64,000 bases of DNA from Maribacter sp. 1_MG-2023 (GTDB taxonomy: Bacteria > Bacteroidota > Bacteroidia > Flavobacteriales > Flavobacteriaceae). The notes below the pieces were generated by a model that ran no database searches, was not told where the DNA came from, and was given only the letters and a program-made list of their open reading frames with translations. The DNA is taken from NCBI RefSeq assembly GCF_030547005.1, contig NZ_JAUOPN010000002.1, forward strand, positions 186,001-250,000. The letters are read 5' to 3'. The position numbers and the translations under genes are program-made. Positions 28,629 through 37,540 of the stretch are shown here, piece by piece. The stretch's first letter is position 1. Each line of letters begins with the position of its first letter.

Positions 28629-29968
28629 AGCTGTTTTCCCTTAATCTTATTATGAATATGCACAGCTGCGCTATCAGAAAGACTGGCAACATAACAACAC
28701 GTATTCAATACAATTTCATATAAAGATGCATCTGTTTGTTGATAGAAACCCGGTAATGTTCTTAAAATGAGCTTATGATAATTAGATGCCTTATTATTTT
28801 TCTTTCCAATTAAAGCATCGATATAAACATTTAAAATATCAGAAATAATAGTATACCCAGCAATCTCTTTTTCTACCACTTCTTGAGATTGATATAGTTT
28901 TTGAACGCTTAAGCTTATAATATCTTCTATCTGGGCTTTGTATCTACTTTTGTCCAATAAAGAGACTTCAAAAGTGCCATTTAAGATACTTTCTTCATTC
29001 TCGACGAATATAGAAACCGCATCTTGTATAAGCGTATTAATTGCTAAGGCTCGTAAATAGCTAAGCCTATCTTCCATATACTCCAAAGAATTATACTTAT
29101 TGGTATTTATGGTATCCTTAACCAGTTTTATTAAGTATTCTAAGGCATAATCTTCAGAAATAAGACCTAAGTTAATGCCGTCTTCAAAATCAATTATAGT
29201 ATAACAAATGTCATCTGCAGCTTCTACCAAAAATGTCAATGGATGTCTACCATAAGAAATAGTACCGTTGTTGCTTCTAGTTGATAATCCTAAATCTTGA
29301 GCTACTTCGTCAAAAATATATTTTTCACTTTGAAAGAATCCGAATTTCTTATCACAAATGTGTTTACTTGGTTTTTTAGGCAAAGATTCTTTTGGGTATT
29401 TCATGAAAGCACCCAACGTAGCATAGCTAAGACGGAGTCCGCCAGAAACCCCAGCCCTATCTTGTGTCATTAATCGAAATCCGTTAGCGTTACCCTCAAA
29501 ATCGATAATATCTTGGTATTCTACTTCAGAAAGTAACTCCTTAAATTTAAATCCGTTTCCGGTTTTAAAATATTCTCCAATAGCTTTTTCACCACTGTGT
29601 CCAAAGGGTGGGTTACCAATATCATGTGCCAAAGCAGCTGCAGCAACAATACCACCAAAATCATTGAATTGATAGCCATGAACCTCTTTTAAATACGGGT
29701 GTTTCTCAATAATTTTTTTTCCGGCCAATCTACCTAAACTTCTACCGACGACAGATACTTCAAGACTATGGGTTAATCTAGTATGTACGAAATCAGTTTT
29801 TGAAAGCGGTATTACTTGGGTCTTATCTTGTAGACTTCTAAAAGCCGATGAAAATATGATACGGTCGTAATCTACATCGAACCCTAAACGGGTTTCATCT
29901 TGCTCATTTCGTAACCTCTTATTTTTATCGCCTTGTCTTCGTAAAGAAAGTAATTGCTCCCAATTCAT
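28625..29968 (-). CDS. dgt: Deoxyguanosinetriphosphate triphosphohydrolase (dGTPase)
   Basis: This enzyme of about 447 residues hydrolyses dNTPs to nucleoside and triphosphate and belongs to the HD superfamily. The metal site is visible as HTRLTHSLEVS (first His), AALAHDIGNPPFGHSGEKAI (HD pair) and a later Asp in VEAADDICYTIID. A longer frame reaches 30010, but MNWEQLLSLRRQGD is the natural family start, so I place the start at 29968; an ATG at 29974 is also possible. The gene converges on the DUF3078 gene and their stops overlap by 4 nt. Confidence 0.92.
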   Translation of the reverse strand: MNWEQLLSLRRQGDKNKRLRNEQDETRLGFDVDYDRIIFSSAFRSLQDKTQVIPLSKTDFVHTRLTHSLEVSVVGRSLGRLAGKKIIEKHPYLKEVHGYQFNDFGGIVAAAALAHDIGNPPFGHSGEKAIGEYFKTGNGFKFKELLSEVEYQDIIDFEGNANGFRLMTQDRAGVSGGLRLSYATLGAFMKYPKESLPKKPSKHICDKKFGFFQSEKYIFDEVAQDLGLSTRSNNGTISYGRHPLTFLVEAADDICYTIIDFEDGINLGLISEDYALEYLIKLVKDTINTNKYNSLEYMEDRLSYLRALAINTLIQDAVSIFVENEESILNGTFEVSLLDKSRYKAQIEDIISLSVQKLYQSQEVVEKEIAGYTIISDILNVYIDALIGKKNNKASNYHKLILRTLPGFYQQTDASLYEIVLNTCCYVASLSDSAAVHIHNKIKGKQL

Positions 29969-30015
29969 GCTCATCAATTTTAAAGCCAGCAAGATACGGC
30001 ATTTGCCCATTTTAA

Positions 30016-30066
30016 TAACCTTAGTATTAATTACAGTAAAATATTCTGTGCTAGAACCTTAACCTT
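30016..30066. promoter_or_regulatory. Additional TAACCTT half-sites
   Basis: TAACCTT occurs at 30016-30022 and 30060-30066, and GAACCTT at 30054-30060. They lie upstream of the better-spaced pair at 30093-30110. They may be further response-regulator half-sites, but the spacing is irregular. Confidence 0.3.
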
Positions 30067-30092
30067 TAAAACATATATTAATAAAGCTTAGA

Positions 30093-30110
30093 TAACCTTA
30101 TCTTAACCTT
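30093..30110 (+). promoter_or_regulatory. Candidate Pho-box direct repeat
   Basis: TAACCTTATCTTAACCTT holds two TAACCTT copies exactly 11 bp apart, the helical-turn spacing of PhoB-type response-regulator sites, and resembles the CTTAACCT Pho box of cyanobacteria. It lies 32 nt before the gene at 30143 and 7 nt before a -7-like TTTCTTTG. An almost identical repeat precedes the PiT gene. Confidence 0.5.
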
Positions 30111-30142
30111 GAGTCCTTTTCTTTGCAACAGTTATTTTACTT

Positions 30143-30541
30143 ATGAAGAAAATCTACATTCTGTTCGCTTTAATGATTTGCTCTTTGTCTTTTGCACAAG
30201 AGACCAGTTCTATTAAAGGTAAAGTTTTAGACGGCGAGTTTTTTAATGAACCATTATTAATGGCTTCAGTATCTATAGACAACTCCGCTCTTACTACGCA
30301 TACGAATTTTAGAGGTAATTTTGAATTTAATGAGGTAGCACCTGGCACACATAAAATTTTAGTTCAATTTGTAGGGTATGAACCAATGCACCTAGAAATA
30401 ACAGTTAAAGAAGGAGAACAAACTGAAATTTTTGAAACCCTTTATGCTAAAAGCCTACCAATGCCTTCTACAGCTAAAGTTAGTGCCACTACAGAAGATG
30501 CGCTAAGCACCTTAGAATTAGCTGCAAATAAAACGAAGTAA
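30143..30541 (+). CDS. Exported carboxypeptidase-regulatory-like (CarbopepD_reg) domain protein
   Basis: This 132-residue secreted protein has a signal peptide (MKKIYILFALMICSLSFAQ) and one beta-sandwich domain of the carboxypeptidase-regulatory-like type (SIKGKVLDGEFFNEPLLMASV, NFRGNFEFNEVAPGTHKILVQFVGYEP). This is the same module that starts SusC proteins, but here it stands alone with no barrel behind it. The Thr/Ala-rich tail has no recognisable anchor. The Pho-box-like repeat upstream suggests control by phosphate. Partner unknown. Confidence 0.8.
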   Translation: MKKIYILFALMICSLSFAQETSSIKGKVLDGEFFNEPLLMASVSIDNSALTTHTNFRGNFEFNEVAPGTHKILVQFVGYEPMHLEITVKEGEQTEIFETLYAKSLPMPSTAKVSATTEDALSTLELAANKTK

Positions 30542-30711
30542 CCTTTCATTTTTCTAAGCATAAGGTACCTTTCAAGTTTTTCATTTAGAAAAGCCCCTTA
30601 GATTACAGCAGAAAAAATCCTTTTTCGAAAAGAAATTAGTATTTTCATCCACTAAACTTAGTTTCTTTGTGATAATTAAAAATCATTACAACTTTTACGA
30701 AATTAACTTCA

Positions 30712-30729
30712 TAACCTTATTTTAACCTT
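30712..30729 (+). promoter_or_regulatory. Candidate Pho-box direct repeat upstream of the PiT gene
   Basis: TAACCTTATTTTAACCTT has two TAACCTT copies 11 bp apart. It differs from the repeat at 30093-30110 at a single position and lies 45 nt before the phosphate transporter start. Confidence 0.6.
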
Positions 30730-30774
30730 AATGATAATTTATAGTATCATTTTTGTTCCTTATTTAATTTTTTG

Positions 30775-33042
30775 ATGGGAGAGAACATATATTTATTCAT
30801 GATTATTGCTCTAGCAGTTTTAGCAATAACAGATTTAATTGTTGGTGTTAGTAATGATGCTGTCAATTTTTTAAATTCGGCAATAGGTTCAAAAGCGATT
30901 TCTTTTAAAACAATCATGCTTGTAGCCAGCGTAGGTATTGCCTTCGGAGCAGTTTCTTCAAGCGGAATGATGGAAGTAGCTAGAAAAGGAATATTCAATC
31001 CATCAGAATTTGTCTTTGCTGAAATCATGATTGTCTTTATGGCTGTTATGATAACCGATATTCTCTTACTAGATTTTTTCAACACTTTGGGTATGCCTAC
31101 TTCAACCACGGTATCTATCGTTTTTGAGTTATTAGGTGCAGCCGTTGCTATATCATTAGTTAAAATATATTCAGGAGACGGTAATTTTACCCATCTTTCA
31201 AATTACATAAATACAGACAAGGCTACTGAAATTATTATTGGCATACTACTCTCTGTGGTTATAGCCTTTACCATTGGTGCCATTGTTCAATTTTTTACTA
31301 GAATTCTATTATCCTTCAAATTCAACGATAAACCAAAATGGGTCGGTGCAATTTTTGGTGGTATGGCTATAACAGCTATCATATACTTCATACTTATTAA
31401 AGGTTTAAAAGGAACCTCAATCATAAACCCAGAAACAGCTATTCTTATCTCTGACAATCCTGAGTTATTTCTATTAGGTAATTTTATAATATGGTTTGCG
31501 CTATCATGGCTGGCAACTACTTTTATGAAATGGAATATTTATACCATCATTATTATTCTAGGCACGTTTGCATTGGCTATGGCTTTTGCAGGTAATGATT
31601 TAGTAAACTTTATTGGTGTACCACTAGCAGCTTACGAATCTTTCTTAAGCTGGTCAGATTCTGGTCAATTGGCTTCTGAATATAATATGAAAGGTTTGGC
31701 TGTTGCAGTACAAACACCTACCTATTTACTATTAGCATCAGGGGTTATCATGGTAGTAACATTATGGTTTTCTTCAAAAGCTAAAAACGTTGTAAAAACC
31801 AGTGTAGACCTTTCTAGACAAGACGAGGGTGATGAACGTTTTGAGCCTAATTATCTTTCTAGACAAATTGTGAAATTTTCTATTAAAGCATCTGAAAATT
31901 TAAACGGGTTAATACCAGTTTCATTACAAAATAGAATTAATACCCAATTTGTAAAGCCAACTTCATATGCCCTAAAGGCAAAGGCAAAAGACCAACCGGC
32001 TTTTGACCTTATTAGAGCTTCGGTAAACTTAATGGTAGCAAGTGTATTAATCTCTCTTGCAACCTCATTAAAACTACCGCTATCTACTACATATGTAACA
32101 TTTATGGTAGCTATGGGAACATCCTTAGCAGATAGAGCTTGGGGTTCTGAAAGTGCCGTATATAGAGTTGCAGGTGTACTTAATGTAATAGGCGGATGGT
32201 TCTTTACCGCAATCGTAGCATTCTTAGCTGCAGCAATTATAGCTTACATTATTCACTTAGGTGGTATTTATGCCATCAGTGCATTGTTAGTATTCGCCTT
32301 TGTCTTAATTGGTAAAAACTACTTATCTCACACTAAAAAATTAAAAGAGACAAAAGAAGAAGAAATTTTAGAGCGTGCAGAAAGTAGCTCTATTCAAGGT
32401 GTTATTGAAGAAAGTGCAAAAAACATTGCCAACGTTGTAAAACGAGCTAACAAAATATACTCTAATTCTATTAACGGATTAGCAAAACAAGACCTCAACT
32501 CGCTTCATAAAAACAAGAAGCAGGGCGCTAAATTGGCAAACGAGATTGAAGACTTAAGGAACCATACATTCTATTTTATTAAGAATCTAGAAGAAGCTCA
32601 TATAGGTGCCAGTAATTTCTACATTAATGCCATGGGGCATTTGACCGATATTTCACAATCGTTGGAGTATATTGGTAAAGTAAGCCATAAGCATGTTAAC
32701 AATAATCATAAGAAGTTAAAGTACAATCAAATAAAAGAACTTAAGCAGATAGATATAAAATTAGCAGAGATATTAGATAATACTTACCATGCTTTTGAAG
32801 AAAGATCGTTTGAAAAAATCGGTACTATTCTTAATAATAAGCAAGAACTATATGATTTAGTTTCTCAAAAAATAAGTGCACAAGTAGAACGTACAAGATC
32901 TGAGGAATCAAGTCCTAAAAACACGACCTTGTATTTCACCATCTTGCTTGAGACAAAAGATCTAATGACAGCAACCATGGATCTTTTAGAATTGTATTAC
33001 AAAGAACATGATGCCGACGTTGCCCCTGCAACCTTAGATTAA
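30775..33042 (+). CDS. PiT-family inorganic phosphate transporter with C-terminal PhoU-like domain
   Basis: This 755-residue inner-membrane permease imports phosphate using an ion gradient. The PiT signatures are visible in both halves: GVSNDAVNFLNSAIGS near 24-39 and STTYVTFMVAMGTSLAD in the second half. About 12 membrane helices extend to roughly residue 520. The last 200 residues or so (NVVKRANKIYSNSINGLAKQDL onward) form soluble helices like the DUF47/PhoU proteins that usually accompany PiT as a separate gene. I use the ATG at 30775; an in-frame TTG lies just before it. A Pho-box-like repeat precedes it, so induction under phosphate limitation is inferred. Confidence 0.92.
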   Translation: MGENIYLFMIIALAVLAITDLIVGVSNDAVNFLNSAIGSKAISFKTIMLVASVGIAFGAVSSSGMMEVARKGIFNPSEFVFAEIMIVFMAVMITDILLLDFFNTLGMPTSTTVSIVFELLGAAVAISLVKIYSGDGNFTHLSNYINTDKATEIIIGILLSVVIAFTIGAIVQFFTRILLSFKFNDKPKWVGAIFGGMAITAIIYFILIKGLKGTSIINPETAILISDNPELFLLGNFIIWFALSWLATTFMKWNIYTIIIILGTFALAMAFAGNDLVNFIGVPLAAYESFLSWSDSGQLASEYNMKGLAVAVQTPTYLLLASGVIMVVTLWFSSKAKNVVKTSVDLSRQDEGDERFEPNYLSRQIVKFSIKASENLNGLIPVSLQNRINTQFVKPTSYALKAKAKDQPAFDLIRASVNLMVASVLISLATSLKLPLSTTYVTFMVAMGTSLADRAWGSESAVYRVAGVLNVIGGWFFTAIVAFLAAAIIAYIIHLGGIYAISALLVFAFVLIGKNYLSHTKKLKETKEEEILERAESSSIQGVIEESAKNIANVVKRANKIYSNSINGLAKQDLNSLHKNKKQGAKLANEIEDLRNHTFYFIKNLEEAHIGASNFYINAMGHLTDISQSLEYIGKVSHKHVNNNHKKLKYNQIKELKQIDIKLAEILDNTYHAFEERSFEKIGTILNNKQELYDLVSQKISAQVERTRSEESSPKNTTLYFTILLETKDLMTATMDLLELYYKEHDADVAPATLD

Positions 33043-33074
33043 GTCATATTCTATATTTAATAAAAACCATATTT

Positions 33075-33794
33075 ATGAAATATATCATCTTGTTCACGGT
33101 ACTGCTAACAGGTATTTATAATCATGCCCAAGAAATAACCGGCAACGAATTATTAGAACGAGCAATAGCATTTCATGACCCAGAAGACAATTGGCCTACA
33201 TTTAAAGGTAAAATGCTGATTGAGATGGAAAATCCGAAAGGAAGTCCTCGTAGTACAGTAGTAGAAATGAAATTACCTGAGAATTATTTTAAAACTACCG
33301 TTACCAAAGACAATTACGTTATTGAATCTGAATTAGATAACAACGATTGTACTTTAAAATTAAATGGAAGCACTTCTATTTTCCCTAAGATAAAAGATAG
33401 CATGAACATTAGCTGTGATCGCGCTAAAATGATGAAGAACTACTACACATATTTATATGGGCTGCCTATGAAATTAAAGGACCCTGGCACCATTATAGAT
33501 AGCAAAGTGATTAAGAAAACCTTTAAAGGCAAAGAGTACCTAGTTTTAAAAGCTACGTATGAAAAAGAAGTAGGTAACGATACTTGGTACTTCTACTTTG
33601 ACCCAAAGACTTACGCTATGGAAGTCTATCAATTCTTTCATGATGAAAGTAAAAACGACGGAGAATATATTTTACTTTCTGAAATGATAACCGTAAACGG
33701 AATTAAGATACCTAAAGTACGCAAGTGGCATTACAACAAAGGCGATGTATTTTTAGCTACTGATAATCTTCGTAAAGCGAATATTATAGATTAG
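33075..33794 (+). CDS. Exported DUF6503-like protein
   Basis: This 239-residue secreted protein (signal peptide ending near NHAQE) looks like the Bacteroidota family of periplasmic outer-membrane lipoprotein-sorting-like proteins, with a curved beta-sheet pattern such as WPTFKGKMLIEMENPKG, YLVLKATYEKEVGNDTWYFYFDP and KIPKVRKWHYN. The family assignment is from memory of similar sequences and is moderate. It follows the PiT gene by 32 nt on the same strand, so it may belong to the phosphate-regulated unit. Its stop overlaps the nadD stop by 4 nt. Confidence 0.75.
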   Translation: MKYIILFTVLLTGIYNHAQEITGNELLERAIAFHDPEDNWPTFKGKMLIEMENPKGSPRSTVVEMKLPENYFKTTVTKDNYVIESELDNNDCTLKLNGSTSIFPKIKDSMNISCDRAKMMKNYYTYLYGLPMKLKDPGTIIDSKVIKKTFKGKEYLVLKATYEKEVGNDTWYFYFDPKTYAMEVYQFFHDESKNDGEYILLSEMITVNGIKIPKVRKWHYNKGDVFLATDNLRKANIID

Positions 33795-34375
33795 CGATAA
33801 AAATTCATTTCATCCATATATTTCCACACTTCTGGTGGTAATAAAGGTTTAATATTTTTACCCTTCTTATGCTCTCTTCTAATAAAAGTCGAAGAGATTT
33901 CCATAATAGGTGCATTTACACGATGTATCTTTTCATGCTCCTTAAATTGATGCTCAATAGCCCCTTCAGATATTCTTGGATAAACATATAGATGATGAAG
34001 ATCTAAGATAGCTTCATAATTCTTCCACTTATGAAGTCCTTTCAAATTATCCTCGCCCATTATCAATGAGAAATCATATCCTTCGGGGTACTTTTCTCCT
34101 AAATGAACAAGCGTATTTATCGTGTAATTTGGTTGCGGCAGATTGAATTCGATATTACTAGGTTTCAACTTTTCATAATCTTTCGTTGCCTCATACACCA
34201 TTTCGAATCTTTGGTGATTGTCTAAAAGCGTTTTCTTGACTTTAAACGGACTTTGAGGCGTTACTACAAACCAAACCTCATCTAAGTCTGAAAACTCTAC
34301 CATATGGTTCGCAATAACCAAATGACCGATATGAATAGGGTTAAAGGTGCCAAAATATAATCCTACCTTCTTCAT
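33791..34375 (-). CDS. nadD: Nicotinate-nucleotide adenylyltransferase
   Basis: This 194-residue nucleotidyltransferase makes nicotinate adenine dinucleotide from nicotinate mononucleotide and ATP during NAD synthesis. It has the phosphate-binding motif GTFNPIHIGHL near residues 9-19 and the C-terminal ISSTFIRR motif. Length is typical. It is the last gene of a yicC-gmk-nadD unit, 6 nt behind gmk, an arrangement common in Flavobacteriia. Confidence 0.94.
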   Translation of the reverse strand: MKKVGLYFGTFNPIHIGHLVIANHMVEFSDLDEVWFVVTPQSPFKVKKTLLDNHQRFEMVYEATKDYEKLKPSNIEFNLPQPNYTINTLVHLGEKYPEGYDFSLIMGEDNLKGLHKWKNYEAILDLHHLYVYPRISEGAIEHQFKEHEKIHRVNAPIMEISSTFIRREHKKGKNIKPLLPPEVWKYMDEMNFYR

Positions 34376-34381
34376 GCTCAG

Positions 34382-34963
34382 TTATTCTTTATCTTCAGAA
34401 ACGAAATCGGCTACCAAGTCTATTGCCTCTTGTAAAGCAACATCAAGGTCATAATTCTTAATAATCTTATCAAACTGTGGTGCTGTTGCCAATTCTACAG
34501 AAGCTTTTGCAACGCGCATGTTTATTTTGTCTTCGCTTTCGGTGCTTCGCTTTTTAAGTCTAATCTTAAGTTCATCGACACTTGGTGGTTTCACAAAAAC
34601 AGCCAGTGTCTGATCAGGAAACTTCTTTTTAATTCTTAAACCGCCAACAACATCAATATCAAAAATGACATTCTTGCCTTCTGCCCAAAGTCGTTCTACT
34701 TCACTTTTTAAAGTCCCGTAAAAGTTATCTCTATATACTTCTTCCCACTCTAAAAAATCATCATTTTTAATATGATTTTTGAACTCAGAAACTGACATGA
34801 AATAATAATGTTCTTTATTCTTCTCTTTACCTCTCCTTGGTCGTGAAGTTGCAGATACAGAAAAAGCCAAATTTAATTCTGGTTGTGCCAATAGATGGCG
34901 CACAATGGTTGTTTTCCCACTTCCTGAGGGTGCAGAAAAAATGATTAGCTTACCACCTTTCAT
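34382..34963 (-). CDS. gmk: Guanylate kinase
   Basis: This 193-residue kinase converts GMP to GDP. The P-loop is SAPSGSGKTT at about 9-18, the GMP-binding part reads SVSATSRPRRGKEKNKEHYYF, and the lid region KKRSTESEDKINMR is present. Its ATG follows the yicC stop codon with no gap, so the two are translationally coupled. Confidence 0.95.
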   Translation of the reverse strand: MKGGKLIIFSAPSGSGKTTIVRHLLAQPELNLAFSVSATSRPRRGKEKNKEHYYFMSVSEFKNHIKNDDFLEWEEVYRDNFYGTLKSEVERLWAEGKNVIFDIDVVGGLRIKKKFPDQTLAVFVKPPSVDELKIRLKKRSTESEDKINMRVAKASVELATAPQFDKIIKNYDLDVALQEAIDLVADFVSEDKE

Positions 34964-35821
34964 CTATAATACGTTTAACATTTGTTCTTTAATCTTCTCT
35001 AACTCATCTTTCATTTGCACAACAATTTGTTGCATTGGAGCAAAGTTTGCTTTAGAACCGATCGTATTGATTTCACGACCAATTTCTTGAGAAATAAAGC
35101 CTAATTTTTTACCATTACTATCGTCTGACTGTAATGTTTTACTGAAGTAGTCTAAATGATTCGCTAAGCGTACCTTTTCTTCAGTAATATCATATTTCTC
35201 TAAATAGTAAATAAGTTCTTGCTCAAATCTATTGGCATCGACATCTGCCTTTAAATCTTGTACTGCCTTTTCTAAACGTTCGCGAATAGTAGATTGTCTA
35301 TCAGGATCAATGCTTATAACCTCTTCTAATAATTTTTTCAAAGAAGATATTCTTTCTAGAAAATCTTTCTCTAACACACTGCCCTCTTCTGATCTAAACT
35401 CATTGATTTCTACCAAAGCACCTTGTAATGCCTCTTTGATAGCCTCATATTCAGATTCATCTATATCTTCCTTATCCGTTTTCATAGCATCAGGAAAACG
35501 CAATGCCATTTCTAACAATCTTAAATCATCGCCATCGGCAATGCTCTTTAATTGGTTCATGTATTGTTTTACAGCAACTTCATTAACTTGGGTTGAAGTT
35601 GTATCACCTGTAAGCTCAACGTATAGGTTAAAATCTACCTTACCTCTCAACAACGAATTAGCGACCAATTTTCGTAGTTCTAATTCTTTTTCGCGATAAC
35701 TTGAAGGCATACGTGCATTTAAATCAATGCTCTTGCTATTAAGCGATTTTATTTCTACCGTAATTTTTTTATTAGGCAATTGAACTACATGCTTTCCAAA
35801 GCCGGTCATTGATTGAATCAT
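34964..35821 (-). CDS. YicC/YloC-family endoribonuclease
   Basis: This 285-residue protein is a YicC family member, recently recognised as RNA endonucleases. The N-terminal hallmark MIQSMTGFGK is followed by EIKSLNSKSIDLNARMP, and the C-terminal DUF1732 part includes LDYFSKTLQSDDSNGKKLGFISQEIGREINTIGSKA. Full length and highly conserved. It is the first gene of yicC-gmk-nadD and has a clear -7 element 21 nt upstream. Confidence 0.93.
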   Translation of the reverse strand: MIQSMTGFGKHVVQLPNKKITVEIKSLNSKSIDLNARMPSSYREKELELRKLVANSLLRGKVDFNLYVELTGDTTSTQVNEVAVKQYMNQLKSIADGDDLRLLEMALRFPDAMKTDKEDIDESEYEAIKEALQGALVEINEFRSEEGSVLEKDFLERISSLKKLLEEVISIDPDRQSTIRERLEKAVQDLKADVDANRFEQELIYYLEKYDITEEKVRLANHLDYFSKTLQSDDSNGKKLGFISQEIGREINTIGSKANFAPMQQIVVQMKDELEKIKEQMLNVL

Positions 35822-35841
35822 AAATACATTTTAGATTAAGA

Positions 35842-35849
35842 CAAAGGTA
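35842..35849 (-). promoter_or_regulatory. -7 promoter element for yicC-gmk-nadD
   Basis: Read on the minus strand, TACCTTTG matches TAnnTTTG exactly and lies about 20 nt before the yicC ATG. Confidence 0.5.
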
Positions 35850-35898
35850 AGGTAAATGAAAATTTCAACGATAATCATCTCACCTTACATAATTAATA

Positions 35899-35933
35899 AA
35901 GGAGTAAACAAAAAAATATCTTGTCTACTCCTT
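35899..35933 (-). terminator. Candidate terminator of the DUF1080 operon
   Basis: AAGGAGTAAACAA and TTGTCTACTCCTT pair at 12 of 13 positions around a 9-nt loop. It sits 20 nt beyond the stop of the minus-strand gene at 35954. The following T run is weak (TTTATTAATT). Confidence 0.5.
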
Positions 35934-35953
35934 AAATTCTAACTGATAAAATA

Positions 35954-36778
35954 TTAAAGTTCTCTTACCCAAATATTTCTAAAACTAACACGACTATCGT
36001 CGCCGTGATCTTGTAATAGTAATGGTCCCTTACCATGAGCAGGGTTTTTAGGCCAGCCTATATAAGGGGTCGTACCTTTAAGCTCCACATGATCTTGAAC
36101 CAAAATTCCGTTATGGATTACAGTAATATCACCTGATTTTATTTTTCCGCCATCAACATTAAATACTGGCGCATGGTAAATAATATCATACGTATTCCAA
36201 TCACCCGTTGGCACAGAAGCCATAGCTAAAGGCACATGTTGTTTGTAAATAGAACCAACTTGTCCGTTTACATACGTCGGATTATCATTTTGATCTAGAA
36301 TTTGCACTTCATATATGCCGTTTAGAAAAACACCGCTATTTGCTCTATTCTGATTATCTCTCTGCACTGGCAAAGGAGATTTCCATTCTATATGCAATTG
36401 AACGTCTCCAAAATTTTGCTTGGTTTGTATGTTTCCGGTTTTATCATTTACCGTCATACTACCATCTTTGTTTAAATGCCATTTAGCTGCAGTACTATCA
36501 TTTGTACTGATCCAATTATCTAAATCAGTACCATTAAAAAGCACAACAGCATCACTTGGAGCTGTATTCGTCTCCCCAGGTTTTACCACCGCAACTTTAG
36601 GTTCATAAAATTCAGTTCCTTCGGGCGTAGTAGGTTCTTCACCCATGTATTCTTCATAAACGATTACACTATCTATTACAGCTTCAATGCGACTATCAGC
36701 ATCTACCGTTACTTTTTCTTGACAAGATATTACTCCCAAAGAAGCAGCTAACAGTACTAATGAGTATCTATTTTTCAT
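35954..36778 (-). CDS. DUF1080 (3-keto-disaccharide hydrolase family) lipoprotein
   Basis: This 274-residue lipoprotein (lipobox LGVISC, Cys about 20) has one concanavalin-like DUF1080 domain at about 80-274 with WHLNKDGSMTVNDKTGNIQTKQNFGDVQLHIEWKSP-type strands, NSGVFLNG and the C-terminal GPLLLQDHGDDSRVSFRNIWVREL. Characterised members of this family act on 3-keto-glycosides, and the dehydrogenases nearby would generate such substrates. It follows a shorter DUF1080 gene by 12 nt and ends the operon. Substrate unknown. Confidence 0.88.
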   Translation of the reverse strand: MKNRYSLVLLAASLGVISCQEKVTVDADSRIEAVIDSVIVYEEYMGEEPTTPEGTEFYEPKVAVVKPGETNTAPSDAVVLFNGTDLDNWISTNDSTAAKWHLNKDGSMTVNDKTGNIQTKQNFGDVQLHIEWKSPLPVQRDNQNRANSGVFLNGIYEVQILDQNDNPTYVNGQVGSIYKQHVPLAMASVPTGDWNTYDIIYHAPVFNVDGGKIKSGDITVIHNGILVQDHVELKGTTPYIGWPKNPAHGKGPLLLQDHGDDSRVSFRNIWVREL

Positions 36779-36790
36779 ACCTAAATACAG

Positions 36791-37528
36791 TTAAAGTTGT
36801 TTAATTTTTATGTTTCTAAAAGCGACTATATTACCGTGATCTTGTAATCCGATTTTTCCTTTTGTGTATTTACCAAATCCGTCCCAACCTGCAAATTTAG
36901 ATTTTGCGACCATAGCATCCCATTGATCATTTGCTACTGGGAATGTTACCATTACAGTTCCGTTTAAGGTAACACTACCTATGTGCGCATTGTGATCTAC
37001 AGTAATAACCATAGTGTTCCACTCCCCAACAGGGTTAGTAACATCTGTAGCTGGTGAAACCATATCATACAAAGCACCTGCTTGATGCGTTGTACCTGCT
37101 TTAGCATCTGGGTGCTTTTCATTATCTAAAATTTGAATCTCAGGACCTGTTTGATAACCCGTCCCAAATTTTTCATCTTCATTAACGCCCCAGAAAACAC
37201 CACTGTTTCCTGCTTCAGATATTTTCCAATCTAAGCTCAATACAAAATTGGTATAGTCTTGTCTTGTTACAAGATCGTGGTTTGTAGACTCCTCACCCTC
37301 TGCAGGAGGCGTATATACTAAAGCGTCACCTTCAATCTTCCAAGCATCACTTACTCCGTCAGTTTTGAACTCTTTCCATTGATCTAATGATGAACCATCG
37401 AATAAGACTTCCCAGTCATTTTCAATAATGGCTACTTTTTCAACAGCAGCTTCAGATGTCTCTTTTTTCTCTTCTTTACATGCAATGAATGCCAATAAAC
37501 AAGCTACACTAGCTATAACTTTCTTCAT
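36791..37528 (-). CDS. DUF1080 (3-keto-disaccharide hydrolase family) lipoprotein
   Basis: This 245-residue lipoprotein (lipobox LAFIAC, Cys about 17) has a DUF1080 domain from about residue 38 to the end: WEVLFDGSSLDQWKEF, NFVLSLDWKISEAGNSGVFWG, then GKIGLQDHGNIVAFRNIKIKQL. It is a paralogue of the next gene in the operon but clearly diverged, so the two may act on different keto-sugars or in sequence. It is encoded 12 nt behind a TIM-barrel isomerase gene. Location is periplasmic or outer-membrane, inferred from the lipobox. Confidence 0.88.
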   Translation of the reverse strand: MKKVIASVACLLAFIACKEEKKETSEAAVEKVAIIENDWEVLFDGSSLDQWKEFKTDGVSDAWKIEGDALVYTPPAEGEESTNHDLVTRQDYTNFVLSLDWKISEAGNSGVFWGVNEDEKFGTGYQTGPEIQILDNEKHPDAKAGTTHQAGALYDMVSPATDVTNPVGEWNTMVITVDHNAHIGSVTLNGTVMVTFPVANDQWDAMVAKSKFAGWDGFGKYTKGKIGLQDHGNIVAFRNIKIKQL

Positions 37529-37540
37529 TTGTGCTCTATT

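Noticed and set aside
35232-35699. 155-codon frame opposite yicC
   Set aside because: Ser/Asn/Phe-rich antisense shadow of a conserved gene, with no start context.
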